From an uncultured Acidobacteriia bacterium (GTDB lineage: Bacteria; Acidobacteriota; Terriglobia; Bryobacterales; Bryobacteraceae), in the NCBI GenBank assembly GCA_903851195.1, contig CAINNJ010000046.1:1-64000 (forward strand): a DNA stretch of 64,000 nt, given 5' to 3'. Within the stretch, counting starts at the first letter, position 1. Each line of letters opens with the position of its first letter. Below are positions 6,984 through 16,699 of this stretch, piece by piece. The notes beneath the pieces were generated by a model that worked only from the letters and a program-made list of their open reading frames with translations, ran no database searches and was not told where the DNA came from. The position numbers and the translations under genes are program-made.

Positions 6984-9125
6984 ATGAAAATCTCCCTGCT
7001 CACGCCCGCCAGCTCATGGTGCAGCGCCGCCGTCCTCGTCTTCGTGTCCGCGGCCCTGGCGACCGAGACCCGTACCTGGTCCCAGTCCGACGCGGCCGAC
7101 TTCGGCAAGGGCGTCCGCAAAAACCTCTCCATCCGCAGCGACGGCCGACTCTCCGTTGCCCCCCGCACCGCCGAGGTCTTCGATTCCTCCAGCGCCTACC
7201 TCTGGACCCTCGCCGCCGATTCGAAAGGCAACCTCTACACCGCCGGAGGCCCCGGCGCGAAACTCTATCGCATCCCCGCCGGCGTTAACGGAGCCGGAGG
7301 CGGCAAAGGCGAAAAAATCGCCGATTTCGACGCCCTCGAAATCCACGCCATCGCCATCGACCCCAAAGACCGTATCTACGTCGCCACCGCCCCCGACGGC
7401 AAAATCTACCGCGTCGACGCCGCCGGCAAATCCACTCTCTTTTACGACCCCAAACAGAAGTACATCTGGCAACTCCTCTGCGACCCCGCCGGCAACATCT
7501 ATATCGCCACCGGCGACCAGGGCGAGATCCACAAAGTCACGCCCGAAGGCAAAGGCGAGGTCTTCTTCAAGAGCGACGAAACCCACGCCCGCTCCATCGC
7601 CTTCGATCGCGACGGCAACCTCATCTGCGGCACCGAACCCGGCGGCCTCGTCATCCGCATCTCACCCCAAGGCGAAGGCTTTGTCCTCTACCAGATGCCG
7701 AAACGCGAAGTCACCGCCCTTGCCATCGGACCGAAGAACCAGATCTACGCCGCCGCCGTTGGCAGCAAAAACGCTCCCCGTCCCCCGGCCCCTCCGCAGC
7801 CTCCGCCCGCTGTCAACATGCCCGGCGCAATCCCGGCTCCCGTCGCGCCCGTCCTGCTCGCCCCCACCATGATCCCTGGCGGCTCCGACGTCTACCTGAT
7901 CCCCGCCAAAGAGCAACCTACCCGCCTCTGGACCGGCGCGCAGGACGTCGTCTACGCCCTCGCCTTCGACGCCGCCGGCCGCCTCCTCCTCGCCTCCGGC
8001 AACAAAAGCAACCTCTACCGCCTCGAAGACCACTCCCTCTCCACCACCCTGGTCTCGTTCCCCACGGAGGAAATCACCGCCCTCCTCTCCGCCAAAGACG
8101 GCACCCTCTACGCCGCCACCGGCAACGTCGGCAAGGTCTTTCGCGTCGGCCCCGGCCTCGAAACCGAAGGCACCATCGAGAGCGACGTCTTCGATTCCGG
8201 CGGCTTCACCACCTGGGGCGCCATCCAGACCGGCTCCGACCTCAACGGCGGCAAAATCGCCATCGTCGCCCGCTCCGGCAACCTCGACCGCCCCCAGAAG
8301 AACTGGAGCCCCTGGTCCGACCCCGCCGCCGCGCCCCCCGCCCGTTTCCTCCAGTGGAAAGCCACCCTTCAGGGTGCCGCCACGCTGGACTCCGTCGATG
8401 CCGCCTACCTCCGCCAGAACGTCGCCCCGAAGATCGAACAGGTCGAAATCACGCCCTACAACTACCGCTTTCCCACGGCCTCCGCGCCTCTGACTCTCTC
8501 CAGCGCGGCCACCCTGACCCTCCCCGCCATCGGTGCCAAACCGCCGTCCATCCACCCATCGTCTACCGGCAATACCTACCCCGCGATGACCTGGCAAAAA
8601 GGCGCGCTCGGCGTCCGCTGGACCTCCTCCGACGAAAACGGCGACTCCCTCCTCAACACCGTCGAAATCCGCGGCGCGAAAGAGAAAAACTGGAAGCTCC
8701 TCCGCGACAAAGTCTACGAAAAATACCTCTCCTTCGACTCCACCGCTTTCCCCGATGGCGACTACCGACTCCGCATCACCGCCTCCGACTCGCCCTCCAA
8801 CACCCCCGACGACGCGCTCACCGCCGCCGAAGAGTCCGACCCCTTCACCATCGACAACACGCCCCCCGCCATCACGCAACTCCGCGCCGCCGGCAACGTG
8901 ATCCGCTGGCGTGCCGCCGACGCCCTCAGCATGATCTACAAGGCCGAATACGCCCTCGACGGCGCCGACTGGACCGTCGTCGATCCAGTCGGCCGCTTGT
9001 CCGGAGCGCAGGCTCTGGAATATGCTTTGACACTGAAAGGACTGCCGCCGGGCGAGCACACGGTGGCGGTAAGGGTCAGCGACTCGAATGACAACACAGC
9101 GGTCGAAAAACTGGTGCTTCAATAG
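6984..9125 (+). CDS. secreted beta-propeller (WD40-like) protein
   Basis: A 713-residue protein with an N-terminal signal sequence (SLLTPASSWCSAAVLVFVSA). The first 400 residues hold repeated blades of the type GNLYTAGGPGAKLYRI, DRIYVATAPDGKIYRV and GNIYIATGDQGEIHKV, the look of a six- or seven-bladed propeller of the NHL/SMP-30 kind. A Pro/Ala-rich linker interrupts it near residues 262-285. The C-terminal half resembles extracellular beta-sandwich modules (FTIDNTPPAI). It starts four bases after the S55 gene, so the two probably act together outside the cytoplasm. Substrate unknown. Confidence 0.7.
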   Translation: MKISLLTPASSWCSAAVLVFVSAALATETRTWSQSDAADFGKGVRKNLSIRSDGRLSVAPRTAEVFDSSSAYLWTLAADSKGNLYTAGGPGAKLYRIPAGVNGAGGGKGEKIADFDALEIHAIAIDPKDRIYVATAPDGKIYRVDAAGKSTLFYDPKQKYIWQLLCDPAGNIYIATGDQGEIHKVTPEGKGEVFFKSDETHARSIAFDRDGNLICGTEPGGLVIRISPQGEGFVLYQMPKREVTALAIGPKNQIYAAAVGSKNAPRPPAPPQPPPAVNMPGAIPAPVAPVLLAPTMIPGGSDVYLIPAKEQPTRLWTGAQDVVYALAFDAAGRLLLASGNKSNLYRLEDHSLSTTLVSFPTEEITALLSAKDGTLYAATGNVGKVFRVGPGLETEGTIESDVFDSGGFTTWGAIQTGSDLNGGKIAIVARSGNLDRPQKNWSPWSDPAAAPPARFLQWKATLQGAATLDSVDAAYLRQNVAPKIEQVEITPYNYRFPTASAPLTLSSAATLTLPAIGAKPPSIHPSSTGNTYPAMTWQKGALGVRWTSSDENGDSLLNTVEIRGAKEKNWKLLRDKVYEKYLSFDSTAFPDGDYRLRITASDSPSNTPDDALTAAEESDPFTIDNTPPAITQLRAAGNVIRWRAADALSMIYKAEYALDGADWTVVDPVGRLSGAQALEYALTLKGLPPGEHTVAVRVSDSNDNTAVEKLVLQ

Positions 9126-9133
9126 GTCGGCTT

Positions 9134-10741
9134 ATGGCGCTTGAAAAAAACCGCGCGAACGTCGCCCCGCTCACCCCGCTCACCTTTCTCCGCTGGAGTG
9201 GCGAAGTCTGCCCCGATCGTCTGGCCATCGTCCATGGCGCCCGCCGCTTCACCTGGGGCGAAACCTACGCGCGCTGCCGCCGTCTCGCATCCGCCCTGGC
9301 CCGCCTCGGCATCGCCGCGGGCGACACCGTCGCCGTCATGCTCGCCAATACCCCGGAAATGCTCGAAGTCCACTTCGGCGTTCCGATGCTCGGCGCGATC
9401 CTGAACACGCTGAACACCCGCCTCGACGCCGCCACCCTCGCCTTCATGCTCGGCCACGGCGAAGCGAAGGTCCTGCTCTGCGACCGCGAGTACTCCGCCG
9501 TCATGACCGACGCCCTGTCCCGCATGGAAAACCCGCCTCTCGTGGTGGACATCGACGACTCCGAATACGCCGGTCCCGGCACGCGTCTCGGCACCCTCGA
9601 ATACGAAGCCTGGCTCGCCGCCGCCGATCCGGACTACCACTGGCAGCCCCCCGCCGACGAGTGGGAGTCCATCTCCCTCAACTACACCTCCGGCACCACC
9701 GGCAACCCGAAAGGCGTCGTCTACAGCCACCGCGGCGCGTACCTCAACGCCCTCGGCGACATCATGGCCTGGTCCATGCCCAGACACCCCGTGTTCCTCT
9801 GGACCGTCCCCATGTTCCACTGCAACGGCTGGTGTTTCCCCTGGGCCATTGCCGCGCTTACCGGCGTCAACGTCTGCCTCCGCAAGGTCGAAGCCGCCAC
9901 CATCTACCGGCTCATGAAAGAACACGGAGTCACCCACTACGGCGGCGCGCCCATCGTCCACAACCTGCTGCTCAACGCCCCGGCCAGCCTCCGTGAAGGC
10001 CTGCCGCACCGCATCAAAGGGATCATCGCCGGAGCCGCTCCGCCCGTCGCCACCATCGCCGGCATGGAGCGGATCGGTTTCGACCTCACCCACGTCTACG
10101 GCCTCACCGAGAGCTACGGTCCCGCCACCTCCTGCGTGCAGCAGGAAGGCTGGGCCGACCTACCCGTCGACGAACGCGCCCAGCTCAACGGGCGTCAGGG
10201 CGTCCGCTTCCTCCTCGAAGAAGAGTGCACCGTGCTCCATCCGGATACCCTGCAGCCCGTGCCTCCGGATGGCGAAACTATCGGCGAAATTATGTTCCGC
10301 GGCAACATCCTCATGAAGGGCTACCTCAAGAACCCAGCCGCCACCGAGGAAGCCTTCGCCGGCGGCTGGTTCCACTCCGGCGACCTCGCCGTGCTCGATT
10401 CTGCCGGCTACATGAAGATCAAAGACCGCTCGAAAGACGTCATCATCTCGGGCGGCGAAAACATCTCCTCGCTCGAAGTGGAGGACGCCCTCTGCCATCA
10501 CCCGGCCGTGCTCGCCGCGGCCGTCGTCGCGCGGCCTGATGAGAAATGGGGCGAGACCCCATGCGCGTTCGTCGAACTGAAAGATGGCGCAGCACCCACG
10601 GAGCGCGAACTCATCGACCACTGCCGCGCGAAACTGGCGCACTACAAAGCGCCCAAAACCGTCGTCTTCGGACCTCTGCCCAAAACCTCCACGGGCAAGG
10701 TGCAGAAGTACGCTTTACGCGATCGGGCGCGTGAGTTATGA
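9134..10741 (+). CDS. AMP-dependent fatty acyl-CoA synthetase
   Basis: Acyl-adenylate-forming ligase that activates a carboxylic acid with ATP and transfers it to CoA. The 535-residue length fits the medium/long-chain acyl-CoA ligase group. Motifs: the phosphate-binding loop YTSGTTGNPKGV near residue 185, HVYGLTESYGP (A5), GWFHSGDLAVLD (A7), DRSKDVIISGGENIS (A8 hinge) and the catalytic lysine in PKTSTGKVQK near the C-terminus. It starts nine bases after the propeller gene and overlaps the enoyl-CoA hydratase start by ATGA, so a fatty-acid or related carboxylate degradation role is likely. The exact substrate cannot be read. Confidence 0.85.
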   Translation: MALEKNRANVAPLTPLTFLRWSGEVCPDRLAIVHGARRFTWGETYARCRRLASALARLGIAAGDTVAVMLANTPEMLEVHFGVPMLGAILNTLNTRLDAATLAFMLGHGEAKVLLCDREYSAVMTDALSRMENPPLVVDIDDSEYAGPGTRLGTLEYEAWLAAADPDYHWQPPADEWESISLNYTSGTTGNPKGVVYSHRGAYLNALGDIMAWSMPRHPVFLWTVPMFHCNGWCFPWAIAALTGVNVCLRKVEAATIYRLMKEHGVTHYGGAPIVHNLLLNAPASLREGLPHRIKGIIAGAAPPVATIAGMERIGFDLTHVYGLTESYGPATSCVQQEGWADLPVDERAQLNGRQGVRFLLEEECTVLHPDTLQPVPPDGETIGEIMFRGNILMKGYLKNPAATEEAFAGGWFHSGDLAVLDSAGYMKIKDRSKDVIISGGENISSLEVEDALCHHPAVLAAAVVARPDEKWGETPCAFVELKDGAAPTERELIDHCRAKLAHYKAPKTVVFGPLPKTSTGKVQKYALRDRAREL

Positions 10742-11520
10742 CCGAGCCCTTCCTAATAACGAATCGCGAAGCCGGGCTCGTCACCGTGACCCTGAACCGC
10801 CCCGAGCGCTTCAACCCGCTCTCGCTCGAAATGATCGCGGCGCTCCAGTCGGAACTGGATTCCCTCGCGTCGGATCCTTCGGTGCGCGTGGTGGTGATCG
10901 CCGGCGCGGGTCGCGGCTTCTGCGCCGGTCACGATCTGAAAGAAATGCGCGCCCACACCGGCGACACCGTCTGGCAGCGCCGCCTGTTCGACGACTGCAG
11001 CCGGATGATGATAACCCTGACCCGCCTGCCGCAACCGGTCATCGCCCGCGTTCACGGCATTGCCACCGCCGCCGGTTGTCAGTTGGTCGCCATGTGCGAC
11101 CTCGCAGTCGCTTCCGAAACCGCGACCTTCGCGACACCCGGCGTGAACATCGGCGTCTTCTGTTCCACTCCCGCCGTCGGCCTCGCCCGCAACGTGGGCC
11201 GCAAGCGCGCCATGGAGATGCTGCTGACCGGCGCGCCCATCGACGCCGCTACCGCGCTCGACTGGGGTCTCGTGAACAAAGTCGTCCCCGCTTCAGAACT
11301 GGACGCCGCCGTTCGCCAATTCACCGACGTGATCCTCTCGAAAAGCGCCCAGTCGATCCGTCTCGGCAAAGAGACCTTTTACCGCCAACTCGATCCCGCC
11401 CTCGGCGCCGCCTACGCCCTCGCCAGCGAAACCATGGCGTGCAACATGGCCATCGAAGACGCGGAGGAAGGCATCGGAGCTTTCCTCGAAAAACGCCCGG
11501 CAAACTGGAGAACCTATTGA
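10738..11520 (+). CDS. enoyl-CoA hydratase/isomerase family protein
   Basis: A 260-residue crotonase-fold protein, normal length for the family, which hydrates or isomerises enoyl-CoA thioesters. The oxyanion-hole segment GAGRGFCAGHDLKEM lies near residue 55, and the second oxyanion segment with HGIATAAGCQLVAMCDLAVA near residues 105-125. A downstream ATPGVNIGVFCSTPA loop lacks the usual hydratase glutamates at the positions I would expect, so it may be an isomerase or have another crotonase activity. It overlaps the acyl-CoA ligase by four bases, placing it as the next beta-oxidation-like step. Confidence 0.8.
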   Translation: MTEPFLITNREAGLVTVTLNRPERFNPLSLEMIAALQSELDSLASDPSVRVVVIAGAGRGFCAGHDLKEMRAHTGDTVWQRRLFDDCSRMMITLTRLPQPVIARVHGIATAAGCQLVAMCDLAVASETATFATPGVNIGVFCSTPAVGLARNVGRKRAMEMLLTGAPIDAATALDWGLVNKVVPASELDAAVRQFTDVILSKSAQSIRLGKETFYRQLDPALGAAYALASETMACNMAIEDAEEGIGAFLEKRPANWRTY

Positions 11521-12962
11521 CCCATCACCTTATGCAGAGCTTCCACCGTCACCAGTGACGGTTTGAAATTGCCGAAGCGGTGACCTTCGGCGATCGTCAG
11601 GGGCGTCCACCCCTGCTTGTTTTTCTGGTCCCAGATTTCCCGTTTTGCGCCATGCGCGGCCAGAAACTCCACCGCTTTGGGATGATTCCGGTACGCCGCC
11701 CCGTGCATCGCGGTCTCGCCGTTGTTATCCACGGCATTAATATCGGCCCCGAGGTCGAGCGCGGCCTGCAGCGCCTCCAGCACCTCGGATTCCGTCCCGG
11801 CGTCTTCACCGGGCGAACGTGTCCCCAGACCTGCCACGGCCATCAGGGGCGTGCTGTTATCGGCGTTGTTCATGGAGGTGTCGGCGCCCAGCTTCACCAG
11901 ATAACGCATCAGTTCGGCGTCGGCGGTCCGCGACGCGAGGAAGTAAGGCGTGGCGCCCAAAGTATTGAGGCCGGTCAGTCCGAATTTGATCGCCTTGGTC
12001 GTCCGGGCATTAATATTCGCTCCCTTATCGACCATTTTTTTGACGAATTCGAGGCTGGTCATGTTCCCGGAGCCTTCCGGGGCGGGGTCGTTATCCCCCA
12101 GGCCCGATTTGCGCACCGAGGGCACGACGTGCAGCGCGGTATACCCGGCGCCGGCCGCATTCGGGTCCGCTCCCTGATCGAGCAGGAACGCAGCGAGTTC
12201 GAAATGGGCGTTCGAAGCCGCCAGCACAAGCGCGCTCTCGCCGACGCGCGGTCCACCGGCGCCGGAAGCCAGCTTGAGCCCGGTCTCGTCTTTGTGCCGG
12301 GTCACCGTCTCGTTTACGTCGGCGCCGGCTTTGAGCAGCGCGCGCACGGCGGGCAGGCGGCCTTCACGGACCGCGAAGAGCAGCGGCGTGTAGCCGGAAT
12401 CGAGCTGTTCGTCGAGTTTCGCGCCGCCCTTCAGCAGCAGTTCGATGGCCTCCACGTTGCCTTCCGCGGCGGCCCACATCAGGGCCGTCTGGCCCCGGCG
12501 TGGCTCCTTCGCGTTGACGAGGGCGTCATGGGCGATCAGTGCCTGGATCGCTCCAGCACGGCCGGTCCGTGCCGCCGTCATGAGCACGGTCTCGCCGCCG
12601 GGCAGCGTGGTGTTCGGATCCGCGCCGGCCTTCAGAAAGAGCTCGACCATCTCGCCGTTGCCGTTGCCGCACGCGAGAGAAAGCGGTGTCACTCCGTAGC
12701 GGTTGACGGCCTTGACGTTGGCGCCCGCCGCGACCAGCAGCCGTGCGGCCTCCAGGTCGTCGCGGAACGCGGCCCAGTGGAGCGCGGACATGCCGTCCAC
12801 CTGCGTGGCGTTGACGTCGGCGTGTTGGGCCAGCAGCGAGCGGATCGCTGCCTGATCGGCCTCCTCGGCCGCGTCGGCGAGCGGAGCTGTGGAGCGGGCG
12901 GCGGAAAGGCCGAACGCCGCCAGAGGGAGCAGCAGAGCGATACGTCGCACGGTCCGCCTCAC
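11514..12962 (-). CDS. secreted ankyrin-repeat protein
   Basis: A 482-residue protein with a signal peptide (RRIALLLPLAAFGLSAARS) and roughly nine to ten ankyrin repeats. Recognisable units include DGMSALHWAAFRDDLEAARL, YGVTPLSLACGNGNGEMVEL and GQTALMWAAAEGNVEAIELL, ending with NGETAMHGAAYRNHPKAVEF. Ankyrin repeats bind proteins. Its start overlaps the DUF1552 stop (12959-12962), so it is the third gene of the DUF1592-DUF1552-ankyrin operon, an arrangement common in Acidobacteria and Planctomycetes. It converges with the hydratase gene, overlapping by seven bases. Confidence 0.85.
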   Translation of the reverse strand: MRRTVRRIALLLPLAAFGLSAARSTAPLADAAEEADQAAIRSLLAQHADVNATQVDGMSALHWAAFRDDLEAARLLVAAGANVKAVNRYGVTPLSLACGNGNGEMVELFLKAGADPNTTLPGGETVLMTAARTGRAGAIQALIAHDALVNAKEPRRGQTALMWAAAEGNVEAIELLLKGGAKLDEQLDSGYTPLLFAVREGRLPAVRALLKAGADVNETVTRHKDETGLKLASGAGGPRVGESALVLAASNAHFELAAFLLDQGADPNAAGAGYTALHVVPSVRKSGLGDNDPAPEGSGNMTSLEFVKKMVDKGANINARTTKAIKFGLTGLNTLGATPYFLASRTADAELMRYLVKLGADTSMNNADNSTPLMAVAGLGTRSPGEDAGTESEVLEALQAALDLGADINAVDNNGETAMHGAAYRNHPKAVEFLAAHGAKREIWDQKNKQGWTPLTIAEGHRFGNFKPSLVTVEALHKVMGQ

Positions 12963-14293
12963 AGCGTCGCCGGCGCCTGCAGTTCCGCCACCTTGCCCTT
13001 GCTGTCGGCGAAAGAATCGATCCGCACGCCGGCGCGGTCGAGCATCGTGAGGTGCACGTTGGCGAGCGGCGCCGCTTCTTTGTACGTGATGTGGCGGCCG
13101 TTCCTGTGGCCGGTGCCGCCGGCGACAAGGATCGGCATGTTCACGTGGTCGTGTTTATCGCCGTTGCCCATGCCGCTGCCGTAGAGGTACATGGTGTGGT
13201 CGAGCAGGTTGCCGTCGCCGTCCGGTGTCTTTTTGAGTTTGTCGAGGAAATAGGAGAACAACGAAACGTGGAACGTATTGATCAGCGCGACTTTGGCCAG
13301 CTTCTCGGGATCGCCGCCGTTGTGTGTCAGTGGATGGTGCGGGTCCGGCACGCCGATCTCCGGGTACGTCCGTGTGCTCGTCTCGCGCGCCAGCTGGAAC
13401 GTCACCACGCGCGTGACGTCGGACTGCAGCGCCAGCACCTGCAGGTCGAACATGAGCTTCGCGTGATCGGCATAAGCGGCGGGAACGCCCAACGGACGAT
13501 CCAGATCGCGCGCCCCCGCGCCGGTCGTTTCGGATTCGGCCTGCTGAATGCGCCGTTCCACTTCACGCACTGTGTCGAGGTACTGCGTCACCTTCACGCG
13601 GTCCTCGGCCCCGAGCTTCTTCTGCAGCCGCGAAATGTCTTCGGTGACGACGTCGAGCAGGCTCTCGCGCCGCTTCAGTTCCGCCAGCCGGTCCGCCACG
13701 CTGCCACCCTCACCGAACAGCCGTTCGAACGCGATACGCGGATGCGCTTCGGCGGGCAGGGGAGTGGTCGGCGACGACCACGACAGATTGTTCTGGTAAA
13801 CGCAGGCGTAGCCGTTATCGCACTGGCCCACCGTGGTCAGCAGATCCATGGCGAGTTCCAGCGATGGCAGCCGAGTGCCTTTTCCAATGTTCTGCGCGGC
13901 GATCTGATCGACGGTCGTGCCCAGCTGATAATCCGAACTCTCCGTCCACTTGGCGGTCGCGCAGCTCAGAAACGAAGCATTCGACGTGGCATGCGTGCCG
14001 GGATAGGCATTGCGGATTTCGAGGTTCGAAAGGACCGTCACCTGATCGCGGAAGGGCGCCAGCGAACGGAGGATCGGAGAAAGCTCGGTCAGGTCCGCGC
14101 CGGGCGGAGTCCACTCGGCCATGTGCGCGCCCATCGGGATATAAACGAATCCCAGCCTGCGCACCGGGTTGCCGGCCGTCGCGGAAAGCGGCGTCAGCGC
14201 GGGAATCATGGCGTCCAGCAGCGGCAGCGCCAGGGTCGTCCCGAGGCCCCGGAGCACGGTCCGGCGGGAAAGAGCTTTCTTCGTGATGATCAT
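12959..14293 (-). CDS. DUF1552 protein with Tat-like signal
   Basis: The 444-residue product starts with a twin-arginine-like leader (KKALSRRTVLRGLGTTLALP), suggesting folded export. The body matches the DUF1552 family: RLGFVYIPMGAHMAEWTPPG near residue 45, HATSNASFLS and a YQLGTTVDQIAAQNIG segment. The family has no established activity and is almost always encoded next to DUF1592-type cytochrome-like proteins, as here: the start is immediately after the DUF1592 stop (14294). The pair probably forms a periplasmic redox or polymer-degrading complex; that is inference from context. Confidence 0.85.
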   Translation of the reverse strand: MIITKKALSRRTVLRGLGTTLALPLLDAMIPALTPLSATAGNPVRRLGFVYIPMGAHMAEWTPPGADLTELSPILRSLAPFRDQVTVLSNLEIRNAYPGTHATSNASFLSCATAKWTESSDYQLGTTVDQIAAQNIGKGTRLPSLELAMDLLTTVGQCDNGYACVYQNNLSWSSPTTPLPAEAHPRIAFERLFGEGGSVADRLAELKRRESLLDVVTEDISRLQKKLGAEDRVKVTQYLDTVREVERRIQQAESETTGAGARDLDRPLGVPAAYADHAKLMFDLQVLALQSDVTRVVTFQLARETSTRTYPEIGVPDPHHPLTHNGGDPEKLAKVALINTFHVSLFSYFLDKLKKTPDGDGNLLDHTMYLYGSGMGNGDKHDHVNMPILVAGGTGHRNGRHITYKEAAPLANVHLTMLDRAGVRIDSFADSKGKVAELQAPATL

Positions 14294-16615
14294 TTACTTC
14301 GATCTCCTCATTTCGAATGGAGTGCTGTTGACGATCCCGACAATGATGGACGAAAAACGATAATCCGCCGCGCCCGCGTCGCGCACAATCCGGCGCACGG
14401 CTGGTTCGTCATAAAATTCCGTGCCGCGGCCCAGCGAGTAGGTCATGAGCTTTTCCGTCAGCGTGCTGACGAATATTTCCGGACGATTGAGCAACACCTT
14501 CTGCAACCCGGTCGCGCCCTCGAACTTCGTGCCGTCCGGCAGCACGCCGGAGGCGTCGATCGCCTTGTTTTCGTCGATGGTTCGCCAGCGGCCCACCGCG
14601 TCGTAGTTCTCGAGACTGAAGCCGAGCGGATCCATGATGTTGTGGCAACTGGCGCACACCGGATTGGCGCGATGCTGCGCGATACGTTCGCGCATGGGCA
14701 GGTTCTTCGTCCCGCCGGGATTATCCGTGAGCGCCGGCACCGCGGGCGGCGGCGGGGGCGGGGGAGAGCCGAGAATATTGTCGAGAATCCACTTCCCGCG
14801 AATCACGGGCGAAGTGCGGGTTGCATAGGACGTGACCGACAAAATGCTGCCCTGGCGAATCAGACCGCCGCGCACGTCGTCGTCACCGAATTCCACCCGT
14901 CGGAAACGGCTGCCATAGATGTTCGGGATGCCGTAGTGCTTCGCCAGTCGCTCATTGACGAACGAGTACTTCGCGCGCAACAGATCGAGCACGTTGCGGT
15001 CTTCGCGCATGACGCTTTCGAGAAACATCTGCGTCTCGGTATGGAAGGCGCGGCGCAGGTTGTCGTCGAAATCCGGGAAGGCGCGCATGTCCGGCGTGAG
15101 CGAGGCGAGATTCCGGAGATGCAGCCACTGTTCGGCGAAGTTCGTGATCAGCGCTCGCGACCGCGGGTCGGCCAGCATGCGCCGCGTCTGCTTTTCCAGA
15201 ACCGCCGGCTGGTGCAGTTCGTTCTTGATCGCAACGTCCAGAAGTTCGTCGTCCGGGATGCTGCTCCAAAGGAAGAACGAAAGGCGCGAGGCGAGTTCCA
15301 GATCGGTCAGGCGGTACGGGGTTTGGGGCGCCACGCCGGCCGGATCGCGCTCGATCCGGAAGATAAATTCGGGATTCACCAGAATCGCGCTCAGGCCCAT
15401 CTCGATCCCCGCTTCGAAACCCGATTCCGGATCCTGCTTGCGGGTCTGGCGATAAAGGCGAAGCGGCGCCTGCAGGTCCGTCTCTGCCACAGGGCGGCGG
15501 TACGCGCGCTTGATCGTTTCGGAGAAAATACGGCGCGCGCACGGCTCTTCTTCCGCGGGACCGGACGGCTTGCAGATAAAAATACGTTGCCGGCTCGGCG
15601 TGTCGCCTGGCCCCTTCGCGTTAAACGGACCATTGACCGTTACCGAATAAACCGCAGGCTGGATCCGCGGGTGCCGATCCATATTGAAGTGCGCCTGGTA
15701 GGGCTGCCGCTCATTTTCGAGCAGCAGGGACGGCTTCTTCACGAAAGCCGCGGCAACCTGGTGCGGACCGGCCTTCACGGGCACACGGACGTGCAGATTC
15801 TCGTCGACCAGATGATGATCCTGCCCCTTTGGCGGCGGCGCGACGGTGAACAGTTCGACACGCTCCCCGTCGATGGTCAGTTCCAGTTGGTGGGTTTCTT
15901 TCAGCCCCTCGATGTACTCGTTTCGATCCCGCGCCAGACGGATGCGGAACTCGTACTCGGCATCGAGCGGAAACGTATAGCGAACCGCCGTGCCGCCGCG
16001 GGTGCCCACCGGCAGCGCGTCGAAATGCTCCTCCTGCGTGAGATCGGGCGGCAGGCTGAACGTGTCGCCACCAGGAGCGTGTATCGGGCTGCCCACGGCC
16101 AGACGCACGATGCGTCGGGAAGCGGACAGATACCGATCGAGCAGTGTAGGCGAGAGGTCGCCGACCGTAATGTTGTCGAAGCCATGGCTCGATTCGTCGG
16201 CCGGCAGCAGCGCGGTCACGTCGGCATCGACGCGCAAAAGATCGCGGACGGCGTTCTGATACTCGGTGCGGTTCAGACGCCGAAACGTATCGGTGCGGCC
16301 CGGATTAACCGAAGCGCCATCCAGTTCGTGTTCGAGTCCGGCCTGCAGAGAGACGTATGTGGCCTCATCGGGACGAGGCAGTCCGGCCGGAGGCATGGAG
16401 CGGGAACGCAGCTTGCGAACGATCTTTTCCCATGCTTCGGGATTCTTCGCCGGGGCGGCGGCGGGGTCGAACACGAAGCTGCCCGCCTTCACCTTCGAAT
16501 TGTGGCAGCCGTTGCAGTACTGATTCAGCACCGCGACCGATCCCGCCGGAGCCGCTGCGAGCGAGACGGAAGCGGCACACAACAATACGAATCGGGCCCG
16601 AACCACGTACGGCAT
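14294..16615 (-). CDS. DUF1587/1592/1588/1585 c-type cytochrome-like protein
   Basis: A large secreted protein of the planctomycete-type DUF1592 group. A signal peptide (VVRARFVLLCAASVSLAAA) is followed by a single haem-binding CNGCH near residue 34. The domain series is then DUF1587 (RRLNRTEYQNAVRDLLRVDAD), DUF1592 (ASRLSFFLWSSIPDDELL), DUF1588 (VTSYATRTSPVIRGKWILDN) and DUF1585 (FEGATGLQKVLL). A second CXXCH (CASCHNIMDPLGF) sits in the DUF1588 region. I choose the ATG at 16613-16615, which has a GGTGAG box, rather than the track start at 16666, which lies inside a terminator hairpin. It is first gene of the operon with DUF1552 and the ankyrin protein. Confidence 0.85.
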   Translation of the reverse strand: MPYVVRARFVLLCAASVSLAAAPAGSVAVLNQYCNGCHNSKVKAGSFVFDPAAAPAKNPEAWEKIVRKLRSRSMPPAGLPRPDEATYVSLQAGLEHELDGASVNPGRTDTFRRLNRTEYQNAVRDLLRVDADVTALLPADESSHGFDNITVGDLSPTLLDRYLSASRRIVRLAVGSPIHAPGGDTFSLPPDLTQEEHFDALPVGTRGGTAVRYTFPLDAEYEFRIRLARDRNEYIEGLKETHQLELTIDGERVELFTVAPPPKGQDHHLVDENLHVRVPVKAGPHQVAAAFVKKPSLLLENERQPYQAHFNMDRHPRIQPAVYSVTVNGPFNAKGPGDTPSRQRIFICKPSGPAEEEPCARRIFSETIKRAYRRPVAETDLQAPLRLYRQTRKQDPESGFEAGIEMGLSAILVNPEFIFRIERDPAGVAPQTPYRLTDLELASRLSFFLWSSIPDDELLDVAIKNELHQPAVLEKQTRRMLADPRSRALITNFAEQWLHLRNLASLTPDMRAFPDFDDNLRRAFHTETQMFLESVMREDRNVLDLLRAKYSFVNERLAKHYGIPNIYGSRFRRVEFGDDDVRGGLIRQGSILSVTSYATRTSPVIRGKWILDNILGSPPPPPPPAVPALTDNPGGTKNLPMRERIAQHRANPVCASCHNIMDPLGFSLENYDAVGRWRTIDENKAIDASGVLPDGTKFEGATGLQKVLLNRPEIFVSTLTEKLMTYSLGRGTEFYDEPAVRRIVRDAGAADYRFSSIIVGIVNSTPFEMRRSK

Positions 16616-16637
16616 GCTCACCATCGAGTATATCGGC

Positions 16638-16697
16638 AAAAAAAGGGGGCGCCGCATACCGTACATACTATATCCACGGTTCCAGGCCCGGCGCCCC
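16638..16697 (-). terminator. rho-independent terminator
   Basis: On the minus strand GGGGCGCCG pairs with CGGCGCCCC across a 34-base loop and is followed by a run of seven T. It begins three bases after the stop of the small gene at 16700-17056 and lies before the DUF1592 start, so it separates the two units or attenuates transcription between them. A TATAGT in the loop could serve as a -10 for the downstream operon. Confidence 0.6.
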
Positions 16698-16699
16698 GT

